In this document: positions 26,686-35,718 of the stretch, one piece after another
Position numbering within the stretch: the first letter of the stretch is position 1
How the letters are laid out: every line of letters starts with the position of its first letter
DNA from: Sarcodiotheca gaudichaudii
Lineage: Eukaryota > Rhodophyta > Florideophyceae > Gigartinales > Solieriaceae
Direction of reading: 5' to 3'
Assembly: GCA_032355985.1 (NCBI GenBank)
Contig: JAUKVZ010000007.1
Coordinates: forward strand, 156,750-220,749
DNA length: 64,000 nucleotides
Position numbers and translations under genes: made by a program
Notes under the pieces: generated by a model
Databases searched by the model: none
Told to the model about the DNA's origin: nothing
The model's input: the letters and a program-made list of their open reading frames with translations, nothing else

Positions 26686-26811
26686 CCGCCCCTTTCCTGC
26701 TCGATCCACTTCTCGCAGACTCTATGGAAAGGACGCGTGGCGGCCGCGAATCCCCCTCACCGATCTGCGAATTGTCGCGAACCGCGTGTGCCGGAGGCGA
26801 GCGCGCATAGG

Positions 26812-26838
26812 AAAACCCCGGCGCAGTGATCGCCGGGG
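26812..26838 (-). terminator. intrinsic terminator after choice-anchor gene 1
   Basis: On the minus strand an 8-bp CCCCGGCG/CGCCGGGG stem with a 7-nt loop is followed by TTTT. It lies 38 bp beyond the stop of the gene at 26876. Confidence 0.8.
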
Positions 26839-26875
26839 CTCTCAAGATCCAAGACAAACAGGGGGAGGCTGTGTA

Positions 26876-27562
26876 TCAGGCGAGCCGGCGCCGGCGGGGC
26901 GCGAGGACACCTGTGAGACCTGCGAGGGCGAGTCCGGCGCCGCCGGGGAGCGGGACGACGGGCTGGCCGCGTTCGAACAGGTATGTGATCGAGTAATCAA
27001 GACCGGCTTCGGTCTGGAAGAGCGTGGTGATGTTGCCGCCGCCGTTGTGGGAGGCCATGGCGGTGGCGCTGGCTTCGAGTTCGATGAAGCCTGTGCCGAT
27101 CCACGCATCCAGATGGTCGGCCATATTCCGCATGCGCGTCTCAAGGGCGGTCGCCTCGGTGATCATGCCTTCGAGCGTGAGGCCGCTGGGGCCATCGAAG
27201 TCGAGCATGAAGTCGTAGGCGTTCATGAGGAAGGTCTCGCTCATGGCGGGTTCGGCGGCGACCAGCTGCTCGCCATCGAGGCTGAGCGCGAGTTCTGCGT
27301 CGATATTGAGCGTGACGAAGGTGCGACCTGCATCCTGATTCTCGACGCCGGCGTCGACATCAAGGACGCCTGTGACTTCGATCATGACGGACTGCAGTGT
27401 GCGGGCGCCGGCCATGTCGTCGAACTGCGGAACGCTGATGAGCTGCGTCCAGTCCGTCGTCATCTGGGCGATGCTTCCGGTATGCGTTATCGAACCAGCG
27501 CTGGCGGCGGCTGCAGCGACGCACATTGTCGCGAGCGCCGTATTGAATGTTCTCGCCTTCAT
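26876..27562 (-). CDS. choice-of-anchor E-type exported protein with PEP-CTERM-like tail
   Basis: About 228 residues from the ATG at 27562. A signal peptide (ALATMCVAAAAASAG) precedes a beta-rich domain beginning TDWTQLISVPQFDDMAGARTLQSVMIEVTG, the opening of choice-of-anchor E domains. The C-terminus reads VPLPGGAGLALAGLTGVLAPRRRRLA: a short Pro motif, a hydrophobic helix and an Arg cluster, i.e. a PEP-CTERM-like sorting signal. The protein should be processed and delivered to the cell surface. A close paralogue follows at 27839-28483 upstream. No exosortase is seen in this window. Confidence 0.78.
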   Translation of the reverse strand: MKARTFNTALATMCVAAAAASAGSITHTGSIAQMTTDWTQLISVPQFDDMAGARTLQSVMIEVTGVLDVDAGVENQDAGRTFVTLNIDAELALSLDGEQLVAAEPAMSETFLMNAYDFMLDFDGPSGLTLEGMITEATALETRMRNMADHLDAWIGTGFIELEASATAMASHNGGGNITTLFQTEAGLDYSITYLFERGQPVVPLPGGAGLALAGLTGVLAPRRRRLA

Positions 27563-27838
27563 AGCTTCTCTCTCCACTTCCCTTTGATTGACCTCACTTC
27601 GAGAGGCCGCTCAGCGATCTCACGCGATCGTCGAGGCGCCGCGTGCCACGGCGCTTCACATGCAAGGTGCATCACGCAAAGACGGAGTCAAGAGCACATG
27701 CGTCAATGCCTGCGCATTCGGCGCGATCGTGCGCGTGCGCCGATAAGAGCGTCGCATCGCGCGTGCGCACGCGCATACGCACGCCGGTGGCGGCGCGCTG
27801 GCGCGGAGAGATTGGGTTATCGGGGTGAAACCGTGCTC

Positions 27839-28483
27839 TTAGCGGCGGCGACGCATGGCGCCGAGTCCGGCGAGGCCGAAGAGAGCCGCGGCTGATGGCG
27901 CGGGCACGGGCGTCCATGTGTAGGTGATGGCAAGATCCATCGAGGCCATCGTCGCGAACTGGGTGATCAGATTGCCGGCGCCGGAGCTTGCCGACTGACC
28001 TGTGGCGACGCCGGTGAGCGAGACCATGCCGTCGCCGATCCAGGCGCCGAGGCCGGTGGTCGTTGAGTTCATGGCGACATCGTCACTCATGAGATCGCCA
28101 AAGGTCGCACCGGAGGCGCCGCCGAAATCCATAAGGCCATCATGGGCGGCGGCTTCAAAGGTTTCGTCCGCCAGGGGGAGGACGACATCGAGCAGTTCTT
28201 TTCCGAAGTAGAGCTCGATCTCGGCGGCAAGCTGCAGCGTGACCGTTGCGGGATCGGCGTTGAGGCTTTCGCCTGCGGCGGAGCCTTCGACATGGCCGCC
28301 AAGCGTCCAGCTGACGGACTCGAGCACGCGCGTGCCGCCCATGTCGTCAAACTGCGGCAGGGCGATCTCGACATTCCAATTGGTGCGCTGCAGCTCGACG
28401 GAGGCGTCGTGCACTTCGAAGGCTGCGTGCGCAGCCGAAGCGCTCGCCAGTGCGGCGCATGATGCGATGATGGTGCGTCTCAT
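27839..28483 (-). CDS. choice-of-anchor E-type exported protein with PEP-CTERM-like tail (paralogue)
   Basis: A 214-residue paralogue of the neighbouring protein at 26876: signal peptide ending AHA, NWNVEIALPQFDDMGGTRVLESVSWTLGG, a shared EIELYFGKELLDVVLPLADETFEAAAHDGLMDFGG region and the same spacing. The tail is VPAPSAAALFGLAGLGAMRRRR, an almost minimal PEP-CTERM-like signal. The two genes sit head to tail with 276 bp between them and probably arose by tandem duplication. The function of the domain is unknown; surface display is inferred from the tail. Confidence 0.78.
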   Translation of the reverse strand: MRRTIIASCAALASASAAHAAFEVHDASVELQRTNWNVEIALPQFDDMGGTRVLESVSWTLGGHVEGSAAGESLNADPATVTLQLAAEIELYFGKELLDVVLPLADETFEAAAHDGLMDFGGASGATFGDLMSDDVAMNSTTTGLGAWIGDGMVSLTGVATGQSASSGAGNLITQFATMASMDLAITYTWTPVPAPSAAALFGLAGLGAMRRRR

Positions 28484-28778
28484 AACGTGTCTCTCTCCCT
28501 ACGCTCCCTCGAACAGACAGGAACTGCGGCGGCGCGAGCGCAGAGCCCGCGCCGCCGTCCGATCGAAGCCCCCCGGCGCACGATCGGATCGTTGCTTCAG
28601 TAGAGGTATGACCTGTGACTTCTGGGAGAGCAAGCGAAATCATGCGGCCTGTAAGGATTAAGAAACCGCGTCCGTCAGTGCGTGCGATTATGGGAGCGCA
28701 GCGCACAATTCCGTTGCGCGCCGGGCACGCTTTGACTCGTTCGGGGGATCGGTTATGCGGACTTGCGCCGTCGGTGCG

Positions 28779-31436
28779 CTATTGAAGCGCGGCTTTCCAG
28801 TCGCGGATGATGCGCAGTGCGGGCGCATGGTCGGCCTGCTGCAATCGGATGAAGAGGAAGCGCTTGCCGTCCGGCGTGAGTGCATAGCCGCGCGTTGTCC
28901 GGCTTATTGAAAACGCCAGCTTCGCCTCACCGATGATGGGCTCCGACTCGTTCGTCAAATCCACCGGCACGGCCATGACGCCTTCGCGCGTGCGATAGAA
29001 GAGCTCCTTGCCATCCGCTCGCCAGGCTGGTGCTCCGGCGGCGCCTCGAGAGACTGCGACCCGGCGCGACGAGTTGTCAATCGGACTGAGAAAGACGCGC
29101 TGTTCTCCGCCGATTTCGTCGTCGTACGCAATCCATCGATCATCCGGCGACAGACGTGCGCGAACACTTGGCCCCCCGCCGTTGAGCCACGTGGTGGATT
29201 CGCCGGTCTGCAGATCGAGGAAGCGATGCTGCGGATCGCCGGGCGCCGTCTCGATGTAATAGAGGTAGCGGCCGTCGCTGGTGACATCGAGCGTGCGCGA
29301 GCCGTGCGGGGTGTCGAGAATGAGTGTCGCTGCGCCTTTTCGATCCGCGCTGACCGCGTAGAGATCGTCGCCCTTGTAGTAGTAGATCGTCGAATCATCG
29401 TGCGACCAGATGGGCGATGACTCGTTGTCGAGATCCTGCGTGAGGAGGAGTTCCGTTCCGCGCTCGAGATCGATGACGGAGATATCGCCGGTCGTCAGAT
29501 CGCGTGTTCGATCGATGGCGAGACGACGCCCATCATGAGAAAGACGCGGCGCCCAGAGTTCGCCGGTGATATCGGTTGGCGTCTCTTCGCCCGTTTCGCG
29601 ATCGATCCAGACGAGGCGCCCTTCATCGAAGCTGCTTGCGCCTGAGAAGAACATCAGGCTTTTGCCATCGGCGCTGATTTCAAATGGCGTTCGATTCGGG
29701 TACTCGGCCTGCCACACGTCGGATGCGACGCGCACGGGCTCACCTATGAGTTCGAGTTCCTCCAGATCGATGCGCTGCGCGTACAAGCTTCCGGAGCGAG
29801 CGAGGACGACGATATCAGGCGGTGTGAACACCGCGTTGATCTCTGAAGGCATCAGGCGTTTGCATTCGCCTGTTTCAAGTGAGCCGATGTACAGGCCTGC
29901 CCGCTCCTGCTCGTCATCTTCATTCATGAACAGCACATGTGTGAGATCAGGAAGCACATCGGGCTCGACGACCAGGTCGCTTCCCGATTCGGGGAAGGGA
30001 TCGATGACGGTCACGACTTCACCGCCCGATGCTCTCACGCGCACGATGGGTCCTCGGTTCGTCGCCATGACGATCGTGTTGTCTGTGAGCCACTCTCCGC
30101 CGGTGAAGAAGTTCGGAAGGATTGCGATCATCTCAGGGCTGCCGCCGCCGAGATCGATCTTCCAGAGCTCCAGACCTTTTCTTATGAACGCCAGAAACTC
30201 ACCATCGGGCGACCAGAATGGGCTCTGCGCATCGCCTGCGGCTTCGATGTGTTGCGTTTCGCCGGTGACGAGCGACCGTACATGGATGGACGACTCGTGT
30301 TCATCGTTGATCGCCGTGAAGGCGACCTGCGTTCCATCCGGGGAAAACGCAAATCCGCGCGTCTTGAGAATGTGATGACCTCCGGGCGCCGCAACGTCGA
30401 AAGCGAGCGGCGTGATTTCCGGCTGCGGCTTCATCCAGATCATGACGGCGAAGGCGATGGCCGCGAGCGCCATGACGCAGGCGATCAACCAGGCGAGTTT
30501 GCTTCCCCCCTGCTTTTGCGTGCGCACCTGCGCCATGTCGGCGGCGTCATTTGACAGGATCTCGATGCGCGCATCGCCGATATCGCGCATGCGCAGCGAC
30601 TTGTCGCGTTGCAGGCAACGCTCGATGACGTGGCGCACCGAGCGCGGCGTTCCCGGCGGCAGCAGATCGAGATCGACATCCTTATGAAGGATGGCGCCGA
30701 TGGAGTCGGTCGCCGTCTCGCCGACGAAGGGCGAAGAGCCGGTCAGGCATTCGTAGAGAAGGACGCCGAACGCCCAGATGTCGGTTCGTTTGTCGACCCG
30801 GCGGCCGCGCGCCTGCTCCGGGCTCATGTAGGGCGCCGTGCCAAGCACTGCGCCGGGGACGGTGGGCGAGTTGTGCGAATGGGGCGACGTCAGCGTCGCG
30901 ATCTGGCTGGATGATGATGTCGTCGACGATGCTTCATCCGTGCGCGCCAGGCCGAAATCGAGCACCTTGGCATGACCATCCGGCGTGATCTTGATATTCG
31001 CAGGCTTGAGATCGCGATGGATGACGCCTGCATCGTGGGCGGCTTCGAGGCCTGCGGCGACCTGGGCGCACAGTTCGATTGTCTCATCCACTGCCAGGGC
31101 GCCGCGATCGAGTCGATCGGCAAGGGTTTCGCCGTCGACGTACTCCATGACGAGATAGCGGGCGCCTTCGGCCTCTTCGATGCCGTAGATCCCGGCGACG
31201 TTGGGATGATTCAGCGTGGCGAGCGTCTTGGCTTCACGCTCGAAGCGCGCCAGTCGATCGGGGTCGGCGGCGAAGATCTCCGGCAGCGCCTTGATGGCCA
31301 CGGCTCGATCGAGGCGTGTGTCCATCGCCTTGTACACGACGCCCATGCCACCCCGTCCGATCTCGGACTCGATGACGTATGGACCGATCTGTTGTGGCGT
31401 CGTGGACACGGCCGAAAGAGTAGCAGACCGCAGCAC
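28779..31436 (-). CDS. Ser/Thr protein kinase fused to TolB/WD40-like propeller
   Basis: An 885-residue kinase. Glycine loop IGRGGMGVVYKAMD (about 26-39), Lys in AVAIKALPE, HRDLKPANIK and DFGLAR are all present, so it should be active. A single transmembrane helix (LAWLIACVMALAAIAFAVMIWM, about 313-334) leads to a roughly 530-residue extracytoplasmic propeller with TolB-like blades (GFAFSPDGTQVAFTA, RLSPDDRWIAYDDE). Start may be ATG 31436 or GTG 31409 (VSTTPQQIGPYV), the latter fitting homologues better. The gene is divergent from a second kinase of the same design at 31494, with only 57-84 bp between them. Confidence 0.92.
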   Translation of the reverse strand: MLRSATLSAVSTTPQQIGPYVIESEIGRGGMGVVYKAMDTRLDRAVAIKALPEIFAADPDRLARFEREAKTLATLNHPNVAGIYGIEEAEGARYLVMEYVDGETLADRLDRGALAVDETIELCAQVAAGLEAAHDAGVIHRDLKPANIKITPDGHAKVLDFGLARTDEASSTTSSSSQIATLTSPHSHNSPTVPGAVLGTAPYMSPEQARGRRVDKRTDIWAFGVLLYECLTGSSPFVGETATDSIGAILHKDVDLDLLPPGTPRSVRHVIERCLQRDKSLRMRDIGDARIEILSNDAADMAQVRTQKQGGSKLAWLIACVMALAAIAFAVMIWMKPQPEITPLAFDVAAPGGHHILKTRGFAFSPDGTQVAFTAINDEHESSIHVRSLVTGETQHIEAAGDAQSPFWSPDGEFLAFIRKGLELWKIDLGGGSPEMIAILPNFFTGGEWLTDNTIVMATNRGPIVRVRASGGEVVTVIDPFPESGSDLVVEPDVLPDLTHVLFMNEDDEQERAGLYIGSLETGECKRLMPSEINAVFTPPDIVVLARSGSLYAQRIDLEELELIGEPVRVASDVWQAEYPNRTPFEISADGKSLMFFSGASSFDEGRLVWIDRETGEETPTDITGELWAPRLSHDGRRLAIDRTRDLTTGDISVIDLERGTELLLTQDLDNESSPIWSHDDSTIYYYKGDDLYAVSADRKGAATLILDTPHGSRTLDVTSDGRYLYYIETAPGDPQHRFLDLQTGESTTWLNGGGPSVRARLSPDDRWIAYDDEIGGEQRVFLSPIDNSSRRVAVSRGAAGAPAWRADGKELFYRTREGVMAVPVDLTNESEPIIGEAKLAFSISRTTRGYALTPDGKRFLFIRLQQADHAPALRIIRDWKAALQ

Positions 31437-31493
31437 TTGATTGGTCGATTGGGGAGCCCGGATGCAGATCCGCTAGCATGTTCGTCCGTGACA

Positions 31494-34241
31494 ATGATGC
31501 CGGAACAGATCGGGGCGTACACGATTGATCGCGAGCTTGGTCGGGGCGGGATGGGCGTTGTCTATCTCGGACGCGATACGCGGCTGGATCGAGCCGTGGC
31601 GATCAAGGCGATTCCGGCGGAGCTTGCGGAGCATCCGGATCGGCTCGTGCGATTTGAGCGTGAGGCGCGCACGCTGGCGTCATTGCATCACGTCAATGTC
31701 GGCGGGATCTACGGCGTCGAGGATGTCGACGGGCGCAAGTTTCTCATTCTCGAATACATCGAGGGCGAGACGCTTGCCGATCTGCTCGATCGCGGGCCGA
31801 TGCCTGTTGATGATGCGCTGGAGATCGCGATCCAGGTGGCGTCCGGCATTGAAGCCGCGCACGAAGCGGGCATCATTCATCGCGATCTCAAGCCCGCGAA
31901 CATCAAGATCACACCCGAAGGTCAGGCCAAGGTGTTGGATTTCGGTCTGGCGCGTACGGAGGACACATCTTCGTCCGGAACGTCTGTCAGTCAGATGCCG
32001 ACGATGAGTTCGCCGAACTCGCCGACGATCGCCGGCGCGATTCTCGGCACGGCGCCTTACATGAGCCCGGAGCAGGCGCGCGGGCGCAGTGTGGATCGGC
32101 GGACGGACATCTGGTCGTTTGGCGTCGTGTTGTATGAATGCCTGACGGGCTCTTCGCCTTTTGTCGGGGAGACGGCGACGGATTCCATCGGCGCGATTCT
32201 TCATAAGGATGTCGATCTCGATCGGTTGCCGCGGGAGACACCGGTCCAGGCTCGAAGCGTAATCGAACGTTGTCTTCAGCGTGACAAGCGCCAGCGCATG
32301 CAGGCGATCGGCGATGCTCGGATTGAGTTGCAGGAGGCGCTTGCGACGCCGGAGCGCGTGGCGGCTGCTCGCGCCGGGGCCTCCCCTCTTCGCTGGGCGC
32401 TCGTGCTGCTGGTGATCATCCTGGCGGGCGCCGCCGGATTCTTCATCGAGCGCACGTTGACGCCTTCCTCCACAGTCGAGGGGGCGCTGCATGTCTCGAT
32501 TCCGATCGGAAGGAATACGCGTGTCGACGGCACCGGCGCCTTTGAGCTCTCGCCGACGAGTCGAACCATCGCGTATGTCGCAATCGACCCGGAGGATGAC
32601 TCCCCCACGGCGACCACCGCGATCTTCGTGCGGGACCTCAGCGAACCGAACGCGCGGCGTCTTGCCGGAACCGAGGATGTTCATTATCTGCGGTTTTCTC
32701 CAGATGGCACGCAACTCGCGTTCGTCTGGTTCGATCCGAACTCCGATCGTGAAGAGGTCCGGCGCATCAGTGTCGACGGCGGGCCGGCGCTGACGGTGTA
32801 TGTCGATCGCACCGGCGATCAGTACAGCATGGCCGAGGCGCCGCTGTGGCTCTCAGATGAGGAGATCGTCGCCTTCAGCCAGGATCGCTCGACGCTGTCT
32901 CGCGTGTCGATCGCCACCGGTGAGTTCACCGAGATTGCGACGATTCCGCATGAAGATGGCTGGATCGATAACGGCTCACCGGCACGACTCGATGACTCAT
33001 CCATCCTCTTGAGCCGAGGCAGGCTCTCGCAGGAGGACTTCAGCTGGACACTCTTCCGCGTTGACCTGGCGACTGGCGAGCTCACCAAAATTCTTGATGA
33101 TGCGGTCTCCGCGCAGGCGCTGCCGAGCGGGCAGCTCATCTTTCTTCGGCGAAACACGCTGTGCGCAGCGCCGTTTGATATCGGCAGCGCCGCGGTGACC
33201 GGCCCCGTCACGCCGCTGATCTCCGGTTTGCTCTCCGACCGGTCGTACTCGCTCTCGCCTCGGGGCGACCTGCTCGTCGCACGCGGCTCTGACAATACTT
33301 CGAAAGCGCCGATCGTCGCGATTGATCGCGATGGCGAGCAGACCGTGCTCTCGACGACGGATCGCGAGTTCAACGGCTCGCTCTCGTTGTCTGCCGACGG
33401 CCGGTTGCTGGCGCTTTCGGTCCTGCAGACGGCTGGCCCGCCGAAGGCGCACACTTTGGATCTCGTCACGGGGTTCGTGCGACCCGTGTATCCATCGGGC
33501 ACGGTGACGATCGCGGAAGACTGGCTGTCGGACGGACGGCTGTCATTCCTGAACTGGTTCAACACGTCGCATGGTGAAATCGTGCTGATGGATCCCGCGA
33601 CCGAGTCGAGCGCGTTCACGCCGCTGCCTGAGCCCGACGGCAGTGGCATGCAGGATGCGCCGACGTTCACGCCGGATTCCCGCTACATGATCTTCGAGTA
33701 CGAGGCGCACGACGAGCATCTGGTGAACGGCATCTACATGGTCGACCTGAAGGCGGACGATATTCCGGCGTCGCTCGTGCCGATCGTCGCAACGAGCGCG
33801 TCGGAGCGCACGCCGAGACTCTCGCCTGATGGGGCCCTGCTTGCGTACACAACCGATGCGTCGGGCAAGGATCAGGTCGTGCTGCAGCCATTTGATCCCG
33901 AGAATCCTGAAGCGCCGGGGCGTGTGTACCCGGTTTCCTTCGAGGGCGGCAGCCGGATCTTCTGGGGCCCGAACGGAAGCGAGCTCTTTTTCATCGATCC
34001 CGAGCGCATCAATCTGATGAGCGCAAGCATCACGACGGAGCCGGCGCTTTCGATCTCGCCGCCGCGCCTCGTGCTGACGCAGGAACAAGCGAACCCGCGC
34101 GAGAGTTGGGGCGATCGTCCGATCGTGGTCACGCCGGATGGCAAGCGCTTCATCTACGTTCGCGGCGCGGGCAACCAGCTGGCGCCGACGACCCTGGATT
34201 TGATTCTGGACTGGTTCGCGGAGCATCCGGAGTTCAAATAA
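31494..34241 (+). CDS. Ser/Thr protein kinase fused to TolB/WD40-like propeller (second copy)
   Basis: A 915-residue paralogue of the divergent kinase: LGRGGMGVVYLGRD, AVAIKAIPAE, HRDLKPANIK at about 128, DFGLAR, then a transmembrane helix (WALVLLVIILAGAAGFFI, about 300) and TolB-like blades (YLRFSPDGTQLAFVWF, LSPDGALLAYTTD). The kinase domains are far more alike than the propellers, so the sensors have specialised. The start at 31494 (MMPEQIGAY) aligns with the paralogue; the 174 upstream codons are antisense to the other kinase and were rejected. GTG 31488 is possible. Confidence 0.92.
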   Translation: MMPEQIGAYTIDRELGRGGMGVVYLGRDTRLDRAVAIKAIPAELAEHPDRLVRFEREARTLASLHHVNVGGIYGVEDVDGRKFLILEYIEGETLADLLDRGPMPVDDALEIAIQVASGIEAAHEAGIIHRDLKPANIKITPEGQAKVLDFGLARTEDTSSSGTSVSQMPTMSSPNSPTIAGAILGTAPYMSPEQARGRSVDRRTDIWSFGVVLYECLTGSSPFVGETATDSIGAILHKDVDLDRLPRETPVQARSVIERCLQRDKRQRMQAIGDARIELQEALATPERVAAARAGASPLRWALVLLVIILAGAAGFFIERTLTPSSTVEGALHVSIPIGRNTRVDGTGAFELSPTSRTIAYVAIDPEDDSPTATTAIFVRDLSEPNARRLAGTEDVHYLRFSPDGTQLAFVWFDPNSDREEVRRISVDGGPALTVYVDRTGDQYSMAEAPLWLSDEEIVAFSQDRSTLSRVSIATGEFTEIATIPHEDGWIDNGSPARLDDSSILLSRGRLSQEDFSWTLFRVDLATGELTKILDDAVSAQALPSGQLIFLRRNTLCAAPFDIGSAAVTGPVTPLISGLLSDRSYSLSPRGDLLVARGSDNTSKAPIVAIDRDGEQTVLSTTDREFNGSLSLSADGRLLALSVLQTAGPPKAHTLDLVTGFVRPVYPSGTVTIAEDWLSDGRLSFLNWFNTSHGEIVLMDPATESSAFTPLPEPDGSGMQDAPTFTPDSRYMIFEYEAHDEHLVNGIYMVDLKADDIPASLVPIVATSASERTPRLSPDGALLAYTTDASGKDQVVLQPFDPENPEAPGRVYPVSFEGGSRIFWGPNGSELFFIDPERINLMSASITTEPALSISPPRLVLTQEQANPRESWGDRPIVVTPDGKRFIYVRGAGNQLAPTTLDLILDWFAEHPEFK

Positions 34242-34258
34242 GACTGCGCGCAGCGCAC

Positions 34259-34293
34259 AAAAATCGCCCGAGCGTCATGAGGACGCCCGGGCG
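34259..34293 (-). terminator. intrinsic terminator of the structured RNA
   Basis: Minus strand: CGCCCG, a mismatch, GCGT, a 7-nt loop, ACGC, a mismatch, CGGGCG, then ATTTTT. It is a classic GC stem followed by a T-run, 18 bp past the kinase stop on the opposite strand. Confidence 0.82.
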
Positions 34294-34345
34294 TTGCGAG
34301 TCACTTCGCAAAGGGCTGCGCTTGGCAACCCCGGCGGGTTGCCGG

Positions 34346-34384
34346 TTAACTGCGCAGCCCCTGAATACAGTCACATAAAGCCAC
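34346..34384 (-). CDS. 12-codon GTG open frame behind an extended Shine-Dalgarno
   Basis: A GTG at 34384 lies 7 nt after AGGAGG within the 15-nt 16S-complementary tract, ideal spacing for initiation. The frame reads VALCDCIQGLRS and stops at TAA. Its last codons lie inside the strong hairpin at 34313-34360, so ribosome passage would melt that stem. Because only a terminator follows, it is either a stand-alone micro-peptide gene, a regulatory leader, or a mark of an RNA that binds 30S subunits. An ATG-TGA start-stop also occurs 9 nt into it. Confidence 0.35.
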   Translation of the reverse strand: MALCDCIQGLRS

Positions 34385-34585
34385 TGGATCACCTCCTTCT
34401 CAAGATCAACCCATTCCAGCCGTCGCGCCGCGTGACGGGGCGCCGCCGGAAGTCTTTCCCCGTGGCCGTCGCCAGGGGCTCATCGCCCGTCTCGGGTTGA
34501 GACGGTCGTCGCGGCGCGAGTCGGCGCGTGTCCTCATCTTTTCGAGGGTCGCAGGTCCGAGCCGTCTGCCGCGAGTGGCGATGTA

Positions 34586-34613
34586 ATTATCGCCCGGCCC
34601 GGGCGGGAGGCAA
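34586..34613 (-). promoter_or_regulatory. sigma-70-like promoter for the structured RNA
   Basis: Minus strand TTGCCT (34608-34613), 16-bp spacer, GATAAT (34586-34591). Transcription would begin near 34579. Confidence 0.55.
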
Positions 34614-34673
34614 CAGGAATTTGGCAAGTTGATCGCGGGGCGTGTCCCGGGGCCCCGTTCGGGGGCGGGCGAG

Positions 34674-34904
34674 TCAGTCTTCAAACTCGTCGAAGGCGCC
34701 GCGGCCGGCCTCCTCATCGAGGTACTTCTGGAAGTCCCCCATCTTGTAGGAGACGAAGCAGAAGACGTGATGCAGCGTCAGCCATTCGAGATCGGATGGA
34801 TCCTTATCGATGTCGGCGCGCAGGCGATTGAGTTCGGCGAGAAGTGTTTCGGCTTTCATAGTGTCTGCACTGTTGGCGGGCGGGATCGGAAGATCAAGCG
34901 CCAT
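34674..34904 (-). CDS. small acidic hypothetical protein
   Basis: A 76-residue, mostly helical, acidic protein (LLAELNRLRADIDKDPSDLEWLTLHHVFCFVSYKMGDFQKYLDEE). It overlaps the end of the znuB gene by 11 nt, so it is read from the zinc-uptake operon transcript. The His-His-Val-Phe-Cys stretch could bind metal, but that is a guess. No family recognised. Confidence 0.62.
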   Translation of the reverse strand: MALDLPIPPANSADTMKAETLLAELNRLRADIDKDPSDLEWLTLHHVFCFVSYKMGDFQKYLDEEAGRGAFDEFED

Positions 34905-35718
34905 TCCTTATTCGAGCGATGACGGGGCTGATCGCAAAGAGCAGCACGAGCGCCAGCGCGATGCACGCGCCGGGAGGAAGGTCCAACGTAAAGGATGCCC
35001 AGAGTCCGATCGCCAGACCCAGCAATCCGAGCGCAAGGGACACGATGACGGAGGCGCCGAGGCGCGATGTCATTTTCAGGGCCGCGGCGCCGGGCAGGAT
35101 CAACAGCCCCGTCGCCAGCACGACGCCGACCAGACGCATCGCGATGACGATGGCAAGGCTGAGCATGATGAGCGTGATGATGCGCATCGCAGTCGTCGGC
35201 GAACCGAAGGCCTCAGCCCCCTGCTCATCGAATGTCCAGAAGAGCAGCGGCCGGCGCAGCGCAATCAGCGCGCCGAGGATCACAAGAAAGACGATCCATG
35301 AAAGCGATGCTTCGGCAGGGCCCACCGACAGGACGGAGCCGAACATCAGCTCCTCCCAGCCCGGCGTGCGCGACTGGTTTGTCCGGGCGGCGATCGCGAT
35401 GAGCGTGGCGCCCAGCGCCATCGTTCCGACGAGGGCTGCGCCGATGACGGCGTCGGCGCTGAAGCGATCGCGATCGCTGAGCCAGGCGATGAGGATGGCC
35501 GTGAACACACAGAAGGGCGCGACGACGAAGAAGTGCTGCTGCGGCGCCAGATCAAGGATGGCCGCGACGCCGACGCCGCCCAATGCCGCATGACTGACGC
35601 CCTGTCCGATGAAGGCCAGGCGCTTTGCGACGACGATCACCGACAGCAGCGAGCACAGCGCGCTGATGGCGATGGCGGCGATGAACGCGGGCGCGAAGTA
35701 CTCCAGTTGGAGGCTCAT
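34894..35718 (-). CDS. znuB: zinc/manganese ABC transporter permease
   Basis: A 274-residue integral membrane protein with about eight hydrophobic helices, of the ABC-3 permease family. Typical features: the N-terminal EYFAPAFIAAIAISALCSLLSVIVVAKRLAFIGQGVSHAALGGVGVA block and AIVIAMRLVGVVLATGLLILPGAAA near residue 195. With the adjacent ATPase (ending 1 bp upstream) and lipoprotein receptor it forms a complete high-affinity metal importer. The substrate is called zinc because the receptor has a His-rich loop; manganese is possible. Confidence 0.9.
   Translation of the reverse strand: MSLQLEYFAPAFIAAIAISALCSLLSVIVVAKRLAFIGQGVSHAALGGVGVAAILDLAPQQHFFVVAPFCVFTAILIAWLSDRDRFSADAVIGAALVGTMALGATLIAIAARTNQSRTPGWEELMFGSVLSVGPAEASLSWIVFLVILGALIALRRPLLFWTFDEQGAEAFGSPTTAMRIITLIMLSLAIVIAMRLVGVVLATGLLILPGAAALKMTSRLGASVIVSLALGLLGLAIGLWASFTLDLPPGACIALALVLLFAISPVIARIRNGA

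Larger units (their letters stand above)
34259..34579 (-). ncRNA. candidate structured RNA / peptide-leader transcript
   Basis: A free-standing minus-strand transcription unit of about 320 nt, with a promoter at 34586-34613 and an intrinsic terminator at 34259-34293. Three stem-loops occupy its 3' part. The first is a two-tier hairpin at 34313-34360 (9-bp GGGCTGCGC/GCGCAGCCC enclosing 8-bp GGCAACCC/GGGTTGCC with a GCCG tetraloop), then comes a 6-bp hairpin at 34294-34311, then the terminator stem. A 15-nt tract at 34384-34398 (AAGGAGGTGATCCAG) is the exact complement of the conserved 16S rRNA 3' end. The 5' part contains an open frame for a very basic 43-residue peptide (34406-34537). I do not recognise an RNA family. 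Confidence 0.5.

Noticed and set aside
30972-31493. Upstream extension of the second kinase frame by 174 codons
   Set aside because: This part is exactly antisense to the kinase domain of the divergent gene, and homologues begin at the MMPEQIGAY start.
34384-34398. The 15-nt identity to the 16S rRNA 3' end as a remnant of an rRNA gene
   Set aside because: Nothing upstream or downstream resembles 16S or spacer sequence. The minus-strand reading as an extended Shine-Dalgarno, with correct spacing to a GTG, explains it better.
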